Part shown: positions 48,089-59,390 of the stretch, piece by piece
How the letters are laid out: every line of letters begins with the position of its first letter
Numbering within the stretch: position 1 is the first letter of the stretch
Assembly: GCA_907165135.1 (NCBI GenBank)
Contig: OU015568.1
Coordinates: 3,728,501 to 3,792,500 of the forward strand
DNA from: Oikopleura dioica
Taxonomy: Eukaryota > Chordata > Appendicularia > Copelata > Oikopleuridae
Direction of reading: 5' to 3'
DNA length: 64,000 nucleotides
The notes under the pieces: model-generated
What the model was told of the DNA's origin: nothing
The model's input: the letters and a program-made list of their open reading frames with translations, nothing else
Databases searched by the model: none
Translations under genes and position numbers: made by a program

Positions 48089-50738
48089 ATGTTCGACTTA
48101 AAAATTTTATATTTCCTCTTTGGTTTCTTTTGCATGCACCAATTTAATTATATTTTTGGAACTGGCGATGCAGCTGTGAAATTTTTCGGCAGAGAAAATA
48201 AATTTGAGAAGATAGACGAATACGTAGAGCCCTGTCCGACAGAGTTGCCTGTAGAATTAAGAGAAGAAGAAACGCCAGAAGATGAAAAGGAAAGATTTTA
48301 AATGACATTTCACAAGAATATTTTTTCGGTAAAACGGATGAGAATCACGTGGCGAGCGCATGATCTAATGCATAACATTTTCTGATGTCAAATGCTCTCA
48401 ACAGTTAGGGTTAGGGTTTACACTAGAAAATCTCAAAAAAGGTCGTTGAAACAGCAGTTAACCTCAGCGACAAATTACAAAAATATGTCAAGGAAAAAAC
48501 GTATATTGAAAATCCGAAGAAAAAAAGCACTTATCTTCACATACCAAGGTTAGTCATTGAATTTTCTCATGTGACATGTCTATTCGGGTTAGGGTTAGGG
48601 TTAGATTTGGGCAAGAGCAACTTTGTAAGAAAAAATTTGAAATCTTTGAAAAGAAACCTGATAAAGTCGCCGCCCTCAAAGAAAAACTCGACAAATATGT
48701 CCAAGAAAAAAAAGATAGAGAAAATGCCAAGGCCGCAAAAAAGGCAAAGGCGTCAAGAACTTACGAACACATTCCTAGAAAGCCGGAAATCGGCAAGAAA
48801 ATCAGTCCGACGAATCCACCCGAGCTTCAGAAAAAGATCGATGAAGCTCTGGCGAAGAAACCGAAGACTCTCGATCCTCTGATTGTTTCAGAACACGCGC
48901 TGAAAAGATCGTCAACGGTGAACATTGCTTCAAGCATAATGCAAGCTCTTGATGTGAGAAATACGAAGATATACCCGGAGAGAAGGCTGGTTTCGCATGT
49001 TTCAAGCTGTTCTTGTAAATCGAAGACGATGAAAGTTTGGGACTTCGATGAAATTCTAGAAGGTAATTCGAATTGAAAAAAATTAAGTCCTTGATGAATT
49101 TATTTCTAGGTGAAACGAAAAGAAAACAAATCCGAAACAAGCAGTATCAAAATTATCTTCAAGACAACTACTTTGAAACTCATGCTCCTCCTCTTCTCCG
49201 GGGCCAGCCGAATATCCCTCTAGAATACGTCTCTTTTGGACTTCAAACTGAGCCGTTTTCGTCTTTTATCCTACCGCTGAAAATTCATCTTGATGAAAAT
49301 GAAATGGTCACAATTAATATTGCTTGCTCGGTAAGCCCAAATATAGATTACTCTTTTCAGTAAAGTCTGTATTTTAGCTTGGAACAGTCACAAACAGCGG
49401 TACCAAAGAAAGCGTCGGAAAATTCAACAAAACTCCTCGCACCTACACCCCTCGTGTTTTCGACGCTCGGCGAATGACCGACATCTGCTACTTCAGAGTA
49501 ACGAGACTCGCAACATCTGAGAAATTCGTGGCAAGCTTCCCAGTTGAGATTCGACGGATCAACTTGCCATGGCTCGCGCCGAGGACGGGAAATGAGTTCA
49601 AAGACAAAGTTACAGTTGTTGCGAAGAGCTTCATGAGATATGCATGTCTCGAAAGATTTTTGGATAGTCTTTTGGTGAGTCGAGAATTTAGTTATTACTA
49701 ATAACTTATTAGTAATAACTTATTACTTATCATTACGAATAATTCAAATTGGGTTATCATTAGGGTTAAGTTTTCTGACATCTTTATTTTGAATTCTGAT
49801 TGGCCGAGTGGGAAGATTCGGATATCTGATTGGGCTTAAAATTTGACCATAATTTTGGTCAAAAATCATAATTTTTTTTTCTCAATTCAACTTTCTTTAT
49901 CAAATTTTTCTTCAGAAATACTACCCCGGAGTGGAAGTCATCATTGCTGACGACTCACCCACCGAAGTTTACAAAGAAATCGACACAAAAAAATACCCAA
50001 CTGTTCGTCAATACCAAATGCCTCCCCATAGCGGCTGGTTCGCTGGACGAGGCCTTGCAATTTCGCAAGTCAAGACTGAGTTTTTCCTTTGGATGGATGA
50101 TGATTTTGTTGTCGAGAAAAATACGTCGTTGGATTATCTTCTGGAAGTGATTGAAAGCACGGGCTATGATTTGGTGGCGGGAACGACGACGAATGCTGAT
50201 GAAGGTTGGGGAAAATATAACAACTTTGATATCCAAAGGTAATTGGCAATTACTAATTGCGCTTCCTCGTTTTCTTCCTTGATTTCATCGCGGTTTTTAG
50301 AACAGAAAAGGGTTTCTGCTACGCTCGACGAGAAACTGATCACCTTCCGATTCCCGGCTATCCAGGTTGCATGGCCATGGATCTCGTGAGGAACTTCTTC
50401 ATCGCTAGAACTGCTACAGCTGGAAAAGTTCGAATGGACCCGCATTTTATCACGACTGGACACAAAGAATTCTTCATTGATTCTATTGGAAAATTGAGAA
50501 TCGCCGGGTAAGTCAATAAATCAACGCCAAGAATGACTATTTTTTTTGAAGCTGCTCGGATGTCGTTATAACCCACGATCCACAAGGCTGCGACGGTCGA
50601 ACCGAGGAATATGCCCAGTACCGCTTTCCAGAACGAACTCCCGAGTTAGAAGAAGAATACGAAGAGCGCGTAACGCGACTCTGGCATCATAGAAGTTTCA
50701 TCAAGTGCTACGAAGAACATTACCCAGTTTATCAATAG
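48089..50738 (+). CDS. B4GALNT1-like glycosyltransferase (type II membrane)
   Basis: Exons: 48089 to about 48249, 48427-48548, 48605-49062, 49110-49330, 49378-49674, 49916-50238, 50301-50507, 50552-50738. A signal anchor (KILYFLFGFFCMHQFNYIF) precedes a charged stem that includes two related exons. The catalytic domain has KVTVVAKSFMRYACLERFL, then GVEVIIADDS, SGWFAGRGLAISQV and the metal-binding FLWMDDDF, matching the GM2/GD2-synthase family that adds GalNAc to gangliosides. Exons 2 and 3 encode similar segments (DKLQKYVKEK...YLHIPR and DKLDKYVQEK...YEHIPR), so one duplicated. Both follow TTAGGG arrays. Exon 1 could end at GT (48250) or GA (48290); both are in frame. Confidence 0.82.
48405..48420 (+). 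repeat. TTAGGG interstitial telomere-type repeat, copy 1
   Basis: Two and a half TTAGGG units, 6-20 nt upstream of exon 2 of the B4GALNT1-like gene. It lies within the intron and just before the acceptor CACTAG. Confidence 0.85.
48586..48604 (+). repeat. TTAGGG interstitial telomere-type repeat, copy 2, used as splice acceptor
   Basis: GGGTTAGGGTTAGGGTTAG ends exactly at the AG that must be the acceptor for exon 3 (phase requires exon start at 48605). The telomere-type repeat therefore supplies the 3' splice site. Confidence 0.75.
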
Positions 50739-50909
50739 CCATCCTTTATTATTTTAATTTCTAATTTATTACGGCCATTTATTTTGATAAATAAATGCCT
50801 TTTTAGTCAATTGTCAATACTAGAAACAAAATTTCCTTTCCGCAAACACAGTTTTTTTGCTATTGAAACAGTTAATCATTTATTTCTCTCGAATAAATCA
50901 AAAATGCAG

Positions 50910-51738
50910 TCAATTGTATGCGTATTCTTCGTCATTTGTTGCATCGATGACATCTCTTTTTGACTCAATGAAGTGATTCGGAATGCCGTAAAAGGTTTGG
51001 CCCATTTTGGACAGGAACATTTCAGCAGCTAAAAACTAATGATGCTTTCAGCGAAGATAAAAATCATGATAAATTAAGGACCCCCCCTCAATAATTTTCG
51101 AAAAATCTATTTTCCGGATTGGAAAATTTTGACCCCGGAAATGGATTCTACGGGTCAAAAAACAATTTTGAGGCTTCATTTTTTGGGTGTCTATCTCGAC
51201 TCTATCCCCTCGAAATCGCGTTTGAAAATTTGACTTTTTGACGAAAAATGACGAAAAAGTCTCAATTTTGCTAAAATTTCAGATTTTAATTAGGGGGCCC
51301 AAAGAAGTATTTATGATGAATTAAACTTCCAGGGACATTCATAAGCCAAAATATGGCTGTTTTGAAATTTTCGATTTTTTGAGGAAAATTGTTGACGGGG
51401 GAGGGTCCTTAAAAGTGACTGCGTTTTTATTAGTTGAGAAAACTTTTTCCTGAAGTTATCGACCAAGGAATAGATTTAATCTTATTAATAATAATCATAA
51501 GGTCATCTGAGGGTTTGTTTAACAATTTCGTTCATGCGCTTCAATTATCATTTTGTCAGATAGCCGATGTGTTTATGTTTTATGTTCGTGTCTAAAATTA
51601 CTTTATAACCCCCTTTTATTAATAATTTCAGGCGCTTTTATCTGAATCATTTTTATAATTACCCAAAACCGCGTTTGCTAACTCTTCCTCCTCCGTTAAC
51701 GCAAAAGCAAAAACAAAAAAAAGCGAAAAAATCTTCAT
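50910..51738 (-). CDS. Small secreted peptide (64 aa), paralogue 1
   Basis: Exons 51663-51738 and 50910-51028. The signal peptide (MKIFSLFFVFAFA) and TEEEELANAV are in exon 1; exon 2 gives AEMFLSKMGQTFYGIPNHF and an acidic end EEYAYN. It is clearly paralogous to the gene at 53283-53620: same intron position and phase, and shared TEEE, A-E-x-F-L-x-x-M-G-x-T-F-Y-G and N-H. The function is unknown; a secreted signalling or defence peptide is possible. The 634-nt intron holds a TTAA-flanked inverted-repeat element. Confidence 0.75.
51074..51412. mobile_element. TTAA-flanked inverted-repeat element in an intron
   Basis: The ends are TTAAGGACCCCCCCTCAA and TTGACGGGGGAGGGTCCTTAA, inverted with one or two mismatches, bounded by TTAA on both sides. 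About 339 bp, no ORF. TTAA duplication and CCC-type ends are typical of piggyBac-related non-autonomous elements (established for the superfamily; assignment here is inference). Confidence 0.7.
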
Positions 51739-52011
51739 TTCAATTCGTTCAAATCGTCTTTACAGTACAATAAACACGTCTTACTGTCGTCTTTTATCCG
51801 TTGATTATTGATTCTTCTGTTCGCTCAAAATATCTTGAATAAAAGATCAGAGCTTCGTTATTTATTCGCCATAATAAGCAAATCACCACAATTTTGTAAA
51901 AAAGCTTTTTTGACGTCAAAAATAATTATTTTTTCACAAAAAGAAATAATTAAAAATCAATACACTTGTTTATTTTGTTTTATTCTAAACACGTAACAGT
52001 TGTTAACGCTT

Positions 52012-53240
52012 GAACGCATATTGCGCAGATTTCTGCGCAGAGCCCCTTTAAGGGGGTGGTGGTCGAGAAATTTTTTTTCGGCTTTTTAAAATTTTGATAT
52101 TATTTTTAGATTCCTTGATAAAAAAGGAACATTTTTGGTCTCTAGCTTCTTTTGATTGGACCAACTTTATTGAAGAATATTTTCGATTTTAGGCTATAAA
52201 ATCGCCATTTTCGGGAATTTTGAAACGCTTTTTTCGTACTAAAGCAAATTTAAAATTGATTTTCTTTTGCGATGTTATGTTTTTTGATCATATTTTATCT
52301 ATAAAAATCAAAAAAAATTACGATTATCTTGATGTTTTCGAAAATTTCATTGAAAAATGAGTGAAAATGATGATTTTTCAGAAATTAACATGTTTTCATT
52401 CAATTACTATTTTCTTTGTTAACAAGGTGAACTTTCTAAAACTAAGCCGCCCACACGCTAAAGGGTCTAAAATTTCCTCTCGATAAGTTTTATTTGGAAA
52501 AAAATGATAAGGGGATAGAGTTTTTAAGGTCAAGAGATGGGTCCACTTTGAAGAAATTTTTCACTATTTTTTCGAAAAAATATTTTTTTCAAACATAGCC
52601 GCCCACATAAATTGGACCCTTTTCAACTTATTTTCAATTAGAGAAAAAAAAATTTCTTTGAAAAAAATTGAGTTTTTTAGGTTGAAAAAAGTCTTAGTCT
52701 CGACCACCACCCCCTTAAAGCTCGATATCTCATACTTTACTTGACTAAAATTTTAAATGAACCCCCACTTTAGGAACTCTTTTTCGATGACGAATCCGAA
52801 TCTGGCATCGAAAAAAATTTTTGACTTCAGGATAAAAAGTTGGCTTCAGAACGAAAATTTCCGATTTTTTCGAATAATGTTTTGTAAGCATTTTAACAGT
52901 TCTGCATTGATTTTTCCGTCGATAAAAATATTTTTTCGACGCTTTATCGCATTTCTACATCGAATCAAATAGTAATTTCATCATTAATATCTATTTTGTA
53001 CAATTGTTCTTGAGATCAATGAAATAGAAAAAAATGGAAAAAACTAAGTCATTTTCGGGTTACTTCAAAAATCACTATTTTTAGCGAGGTTCAGGTTTCG
53101 GTTAGGATTTTAAACTATAATAAGCTTGTTCGCAAGCGTCTGAACTTCATTTTGGTAGCTTTGATTTTTTCAAATCTCGACCACAATCGTCGCTAGAGCG
53201 CTCTAAAGGTGCTGCGCAGAAATCTGCGCAATATGCGTTC
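52012..53240. mobile_element. 1.23-kb element with nested inverted repeats
   Basis: Outer perfect 29-bp inverted repeats (GAACGCATATTGCGCAGATT... at 52012-52040 and the complement at 53212-53240). Each end is itself partly palindromic (TGCGCAGATTTCTGCGCA). A second pair of perfect 23-bp inverted repeats lies inside (52046-52068, containing AAGGGGGTGGTGGTCGAG, and 52698-52720), enclosing about 630 bp of A/T-rich DNA. No transposase-like ORF. No clear target duplication. Either one element inserted in another or a composite. Confidence 0.8.
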
Positions 53241-53282
53241 AGCAGGAAAAAAATTTCGTGCGTTCATGCGTTAATTGTATAC

Positions 53283-53620
53283 TCAAAAGTTCGCATACAG
53301 GTTCTTGTTTTCTTCAGGCCAAGGCTCGACAACCTGTTTTAAAAACCTGAGTCAGGGCTCTGTTTAAGCGTTTTCATAACCCTGACTCAGGTTTCCAACA
53401 CAGGTTGCCGAGCCCAGCTTCAGGCCAACCGTTTCGTTTGACATGGTTTTGACTGCCATAGAAAGTATATCCCATCCTCTCCAAAAACTCCTCAGCTTCT
53501 TAAAATGATTCTTTTATTCGAAATTTCAACAATTTTATTTTTACCTGACACAGCCATTGCTATTTTTTCCTCTTCAGTGAAGGCGGAAACAAATGCAAGA
53601 AACAACGAAAAAAACATCAT
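53283..53620 (-). CDS. Small secreted peptide, paralogue 2, interrupted by family A element
   Basis: Exon 1 53545-53620 (MMFFSLFLAFVSAFTEEEK), a 46-nt intron, then exon 2 from 53498 with EAEEFLERMGYTFYGSQNHV. After G-W-P-E the coding sequence is interrupted by a 95-bp inverted-repeat element, then resumes as ENKNLYANF and a stop. Joining across the element and one copy of its 11-bp duplication restores the ancestral frame and gives an end comparable to the intact paralogue at 50910. No simple GT-AG pair does this exactly. A GC donor (GAA then GCTGGG) with the AG in the second duplication gives a different but open C-terminus. Confidence 0.65.
53323..53417. mobile_element. Inverted-repeat element (family A), second copy
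   Basis: Left end GGCTCGACAACCTGTTTTAAAAACC, right end complement of CTGGGCTCGGCAACCTGTG. Internal CTGAGTCAGGG and its complement form a second stem. It is flanked by an 11-bp direct repeat CTTCAGGCCAA (53312-53322 and 53418-53428). Same family as 16574-16681. Confidence 0.85.
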
Positions 53621-55511
53621 AGTAATTGAAATTATTAAAATTATTTGCAGGAGACGAGTTTTTATACAGTTTCTGTATTACAGGGTTAATTTGATTTACG
53701 AGCGTGAATAAACAGATTAATATTGGCAAATTTGTCGATGAAGTGCAAAATCATGGTCTGCTCTTGCACAATTATTTGGAATTAGGCACAATTGAACGCG
53801 ACTCAAGCACTTATTCGGTTGCTGTTTGCCCAACAGCCAAAAACAAAGTCCTTTATTTTGCCTTTCTGTGATGTCTAAATATGATCCAACTAATTGGTAA
53901 CTTGAACTTAATAGAGTTCTCAAGAATTTGAGAAATAACATAAAAAGTATTGACGGTTCCTTGATATGCATAAAAACAGCTGTTTGCTGACACAGCTGAT
54001 TCAGTTATTTAAAAATCATTATAGCCAGTCCTGATCTTCCGAGTAACCGCATAATGAAAATCATAAAATGATGGTACAAAAACGCACCAACTTCCCAAAC
54101 GAAAAAAAAGATCAGACTTAAAAAAAATGATTGATGAATAATGATGAAAAATAAAGAGAAAAGAAAAAATCAAGACTTCAAGAGAAAAAAAACAATTACA
54201 GTGGGTTGCGCAGGTAGTTGACCCTTTGCGATTGCCGCTTTGGTTGCCCCTTCGCCCGCGCTTTTTCTATTGTTTCTTTCTAGACTTGCTCAAAGTGATT
54301 GCAGGATTGGTTGACCCTTCGCCCGCTCTTTAGGGGGCAACTACCTGCGCAACCCACTGTATTGAAATGTATTCAAAAGGTTCAAAATTCTGACACCAAA
54401 TATTTGTATGTGTTAGCACAAAATAAATAAAATCAATAAAGATCTTTATTCATAAAATTGCAGTAAATTTTCAGCAAGTCTAAAACGTACAAAAAACGCA
54501 CCAGATCTCCGCGATCATAGACTTAACCGGATCAAAAGCTCCACGATAGGATCAAACGTCAAAAAAAAAGATCGAGAAAATAAAATGTGAGCGCGCGGTC
54601 GGTGGCGCTCCCGAGCGCGCTCATGATTTCTCAGCTCTTCCGACCGTGACTGAAGGACAACATTCGTAAAAAATCGTGTTTTTTTTGGAAGAGAAACTCA
54701 GATTTTGAAACGAAAAAAAAGCATTTCTGTTGATTTTGTTTTTGAAGAAAAAATTTGAAGGTAAAAATTGATTTCCAGGTTTCAAATAAGACAAAAACTT
54801 GAGCCAACTGAGGTTATTCTCATGTTTATATTTCTCATTACTTATCACTTTTGAGAATTGAGGGTTCCTATTTTAATTTCTTCTTTTCGATAAAAATGAG
54901 AAGATGAGACCGGCGAGTCGTCGATTTAACCGATATTATATCGCTCTTCTCTGAAATATACCATCGCTTTATTGTCTCTTGTGCTTCAATCAATTTATCA
55001 AATGATAAAAAAGTCTCACTAAGAATGGTTAAATTTCTCAATTCAAAAATTCTCAATGAAAGATGAGAATTTCAGCGATTGATATTCTTATTGATTTTTC
55101 ATCGCAGAAATATCGCTCGAAAAATCCTTTGCTTTAAAATTTCGACGGATTCACGTCAAATTTCTAAAAATTCGCCCACCATCAGCTGGTTGGCTTTCTG
55201 ATTGTTTTACGAATTTTTACAAAGTTTTCGCGGATTCCGCGTGCGAGCGCTCTTCTTTATGGCAGCTTTGCAAATTTTGTGCGCCGCGACGCAACGTGAT
55301 TTAGATTACGACAAGAGTCGGCCATTTTTTTAATTTAAACCCACGTGATGCACCTGCTTTCCGCCGGAATATATTAAAAAACGACTCCAAGGAGCCCGGG
55401 ATAATAATTTTCGGCGCGCAGGTGTTTTCTTTAGCAGCGAAATCTCAATCAATATTAACGAAAAACTCCCCAGAAAGGTCTTTCTTTTAACGGAAATTCT
55501 AGGAACCGAAA
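53621..55511. other. Intergenic region with one MITE
   Basis: About 1.9 kb. Short ORFs on both strands look like chance. It contains the TA-flanked element below. The last 200 bp before 55512 are probably the promoter of the LARP6-like gene. Confidence 0.35.
54197..54361. mobile_element. TA-flanked MITE (mariner-like)
   Basis: Perfect 22-bp inverted repeats CAGTGGGTTGCGCAGGTAGT(TG) at each end, TA on both flanks, total about 161 bp between the TA pairs, no ORF. A TA duplication with CAGT-type ends is typical of Tc1/mariner-derived MITEs. Confidence 0.85.
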
Positions 55512-57147
55512 ATGTTCTCGACCGGAATGATGAATCAACAGCAACTGGCTCAACTCCTTGCCCAACAAATGGCTCAATTGCAGCTGGCAAATATGAAGCA
55601 ACCACAAGCTATGCCGATGATGATTCCCGGTAAGAGCAAATAAATCCTTTATGAAAAAACCATAAAAATAGATTTTACCTAGCAGTCCGGAATTTTCGTT
55701 CTTCAGATCAGAGTTGAGAAAATCTTTTAACTGCTCATAATCTTACTCGTTTTTCTCCCGTTTAACGTAAACTGAAATATTTGCCAATTTTGACATCTAG
55801 GTGCTGGACCCTACATTCTTGTTCCACAGAATCAACTGATGAATCAGATCAAGTCACGGCTTTTTGAATACTTATTACAAAAGATTTTTTTCTTCAGTCA
55901 ACATAAACTTTTCTAGGATTCAATCTTTTCCAGAAATATAATTTCTAAAAGCCAGCTGAGCCGCAAAAATCAAAGGGAATGAAAGTTGCTGATTCCGTCA
56001 AGCTGGACCCAGATTATTTTGAAAGCAACTCTGTTTCTGGCAATTCTAGTGTTAATGCGTCTAAACCGAAAAATGTGCCAAAAGCGCTGCCAAAGCGCAT
56101 TTTAGTGACGAAATTGCCGCCCCATGTGCGGACGATGGAGGCCATCACTGAGGCGTTTTACCCTTATGGGATCATTTCGGAGGTGCAGATCTTTAAGGAG
56201 CCAGCGCACGTGCCAAAGCAGTTGATGGAGGAATTGAAGAAGGTCGATAATCGAATGGGAGCTCTTCCAGCCGGTAAGAATGGCATTCTAAACGAGTTAT
56301 TTTTGCCCTTTGATATTTGATAAAAATTTATTATTGGTAAGTTGTCGCTGATAAATAATGAAAAAGCTACTTTTATTAAGAAAAAAGAGTAAATAAAGAA
56401 TTGATTATCACACTTATATAAGAGATAAGGCGTTTCTTTGGTAGAGAAGCAAGAAAAGATTAATTTTTATCAAAAAAAATTGCTAGTTATCGAATCATCA
56501 ATTGATCAAAAAAGCTTTCGAGAAATTTCTTTTTCATGAAAAATAAATTTTTCACTTCTCGTTGATTCAAATTTTCGGGCTTGTGGAATGACGTTTCCTT
56601 TCCTCAAATTTTTCAATCTAGCGTTGGTGGAATTTGAAACCTCCCAAGCTGCCAAATTCGCGGTATCGATCATGCGCAAACGCGAAAAGACGCTTCAATT
56701 CCGGTAATCATCCCTTCCATTTATTTTTTCTTACATATTATTTTTTTCTAGAGTTGCGTTGATGAAGGGAGACAGCGTCGATCCAAAACACATTCAGAAC
56801 AACCAAGCTCCTAAATTTGCGAACTACAGTGCTGCCAACTGCGCCAGTTCAAATAGACGTTGCTCAGAAGGTAACTGATTTTCGCCGTGTTATCGGTACT
56901 TGACCAATTTGCAGCGCTATCACTTTCGGACGATATGATGAGTTCTTCCGGGTACGACACCTGCTCCAGTATCAAATCAGAGTCACCCCAGCCACGAGAC
57001 AGTATCCCCCACAATGGCGGAGGTTCGCAAACAGACTTTGGCCCGATTGGTTCGCCCCCGACAACGAAGAGCTACAGTAGCAGCGTGGGAAAGAGCCAGG
57101 GACCATTGTCGAAGTACAGACAAAATCAACGAGGAAAGGATCATTAA
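55512..57147 (+). CDS. LARP6-like RNA-binding protein
   Basis: Exons 55512-55629, from 55801 (end unresolved), 55952-56273, 56622-56703, 56752-56870, 56915-57147. The N-terminus is Gln/Met-rich (QQLAQLLAQQMAQLQ). An RRM-like domain follows: ALPKRILVTKLPPHV (RNP2 strand), EAFYPYGIISEVQIFKEP, and after the intron ALVEFETSQAAKFAVSIM (RNP1-like strand). This wording fits the RRM of LARP6/Acheron. The C-terminus is Ser-rich and ends SQGPLSKYRQNQRGK, similar to a SUZ-C motif, also found in LARP6. The La motif that should precede the RRM is not visible, so this is a truncated relative or upstream exons are missing. No in-frame canonical donor was found at the end of exon 2. Confidence 0.6.
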
Positions 57148-58451
57148 TTTTTTAATTAGTTTGTCGAATTTGAAATTCCCCCATTTTCTCGATAAATTTG
57201 GCTGAAAGGGTTGTTTTCCCCCGGAAACTGCGGTGTCCAACCATCTCCCAAAAGCGGCATTCCCCACTAACTACCCGTTGCAAATTGTTTATCGCGAAGA
57301 GAGTCTTGAGATGATCTAACCGATCGAGCGCAAAATCAAACGGGCGCACTACCGACCACACAATTTCAGAAGCGCGTTACGATCCTCCTCCCGCGGTTTT
57401 GACAACGATCAAACTTGCGGTTTCATAGCTACTCAAGAATTCAAAGCGGAATTATTTATTTTTGGACAGCGCACACGTTGGATAATCGACCGCTCAATAT
57501 TTTTGGACTAAACCAATTTATGGGAGTGAATTTTTGGACAACCAATAAGATTGCTGTATTTGGCCTACCGGCGAATCAAAACCCTGATCCATAAAATCAC
57601 TTCCATAAATTGGTTTAACCTATATTTTTTATCCTTTTTTTTTTGATCCTCAAAAGCCCATTTGTAAAAAAAAACTGATTTTCCCAAACCGACTTGAAAC
57701 AAAGCGGAAACCCTTAACGAAAAATCGACAAAAAAAAAATTTCCCCCCTTTTTTATAAAAAAACCTGCTTGGCCCAACTTTTACCAAGTGGCCATAACTG
57801 TATGCAAAATATCAATATTATTATTATAATCTTCTTATGCACAACTTATGCCTTCTGTAAATCGAAAAATTAAAATATGGAAAAAGTCTTTCTTTTGGAG
57901 AAAAGAGAAGATGCAATTTCATGAAAATTTTGGCTTGATCCCTGGAATACAGCTCACTGTGCTTTTTATAAATAAACGAAATGAAAATTGAATGTCTCAA
58001 TCAATTATTTGAACGGTGCTTGTTTTGACTCGAAACTCAATAATGAGGGCATCAATCTCAAAAATTTCTTATCAACCCCTTTTTTTCTTTAATAAAAGTC
58101 ATAAGTACCGAGCCGCTAGTTGTTTTGAACCATTGCTGTTTTGAAAACAACAAGTCAATTCAATCAGTATCGAGGATAATCGTGTTTCATTGATTAAATT
58201 TGCTCTAGTAACGTTTCTTTCCATGGGTTTGATGTTTTGATACGAAACAGCGCTGTGTTATCTCTGCGGCTGGATTCTTGCTCTCTCCTAATCTTTCAAT
58301 TCATACTTTCGATCTGAGCGAACTTCTGGTACGAAAATATCGGCAAGTCACTTTTTCAGCCTTATCTAAAAAATGGAGAAGGAATTTTTTTACTCCAGTT
58401 TATTTGACAGTAGAAAAGCTTGAGATAAAAAAAGACGAGCTGGAGGCTTCT
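57148..58451. other. Intergenic region with one inverted repeat
   Basis: No gene. Inverted arms of about 20 bp (AAACCAATTTATGGGAGTGA at 57510-57529 and its near-complement at 57597-57617) suggest a small element of about 110 bp. The motif TTTTTGGAC recurs three times in the left part. Confidence 0.4.
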
Positions 58452-58733
58452 TTAGTAATCGTAAAAATAATCAGGGTGCCGTCCGATAATCATTTTCATT
58501 TTGTTCACTTCCAGCCTGAAGAAAGTGTTCTTATTCATATCTCTTTCATTCAATCTGATGTTTAGCAATTTTTTAATACTGCAACTGCGCACTTACTTTC
58601 TGTGAAGAAGCATATTCATAAGCTCAAATTGAAAATCCCCACTGATTGAGTTTTCGCCACTTTGTGGAAGCATTTCGAATTGAGTTGCTAAAGCCAATTC
58701 ACAAAAAATATTAAGAAAAACGAAAATCTTCAT
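58452..58733 (-). CDS. Small secreted peptide (66 aa)
   Basis: Exons 58597-58733 and 58452-58515 with a GT-AG intron (GTAAGT...CTTTCTTCAG). The signal peptide MKIFVFLNIFCELALA is followed by TQFEMLPQSGENSISGDF and a basic/aromatic end IIGRHPDYFYDY. It resembles the other minus-strand secreted-peptide genes in size and exon plan but has little sequence identity with them. The opposite-strand ORF over exon 2 is a shadow. Confidence 0.55.
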
Positions 58734-59390
58734 TTTAATCGTTTCACTCCGGAATTTCTGCGTTTAAATACAAAGGGGTTTAAAAATTTGGTATAAATCT
58801 GTTGTCCCATCGACATGAGTGTCCGCAAAAGGTTCAATAAACAACGATAAAAGGAACACTTATCGATAGAATTGCTGCTGTATCGTGAAGAATAAAGTAT
58901 TCTGATCAAGCGGTTTCAAGGTCATATTGAGATTTTGAGGAAAAAAAATCCTTTTTAAAAGACTTTTTCATTCCAAAATTTCTATCCAAGCAGAACTTTT
59001 TTGATTATGTCCAAGGGAGGGGACGAGTTTTAGCATTGGTGCCACGACGTGAGAAAACAATCGAAGTAAGCTCGAGTTTTGAGAATGTCACTATTTTCAC
59101 AATAAATGTCAGTCAATTTACAATCAATCTACCAATTAATCAGCCCATAATAGAAAATAAATTTAATGAAACACGTTCAGGAAGTGGACAACTGATATTT
59201 TGATCATGTGATTTCAAGGTCACATGGTTAAAATAGAACGGAAAACAAATCTGACAAACAATGATATCAGGTCATAATTGATATTGTCGGAAGTTGTGAG
59301 ATAGTCACTTGTTTAACCATCCTTCTAAATCATAATTATCGGTAAGAAATTAATCAAAAAGGTAGTTCTCACTTCTTTTTGTCAAATATA
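58734..59390. other. Divergent intergenic region
   Basis: Carries the promoters of the minus-strand peptide gene and the plus-strand Cys-rich gene. A/T-rich, no feature recognised. Confidence 0.35.

Noticed and set aside
48250..48300. GA donor at the end of exon 1 of the B4GALNT1-like gene
   Set aside because: A GA site (AAAG then GAAAGA) is in frame, but so is an ordinary GT site (CCT then GTAGAA), so it is not evidence for another GA-AG intron.
55330..55605. 91-codon minus-strand ORF
   Set aside because: Overlaps the start exon of the LARP6-like gene and its promoter; no features.
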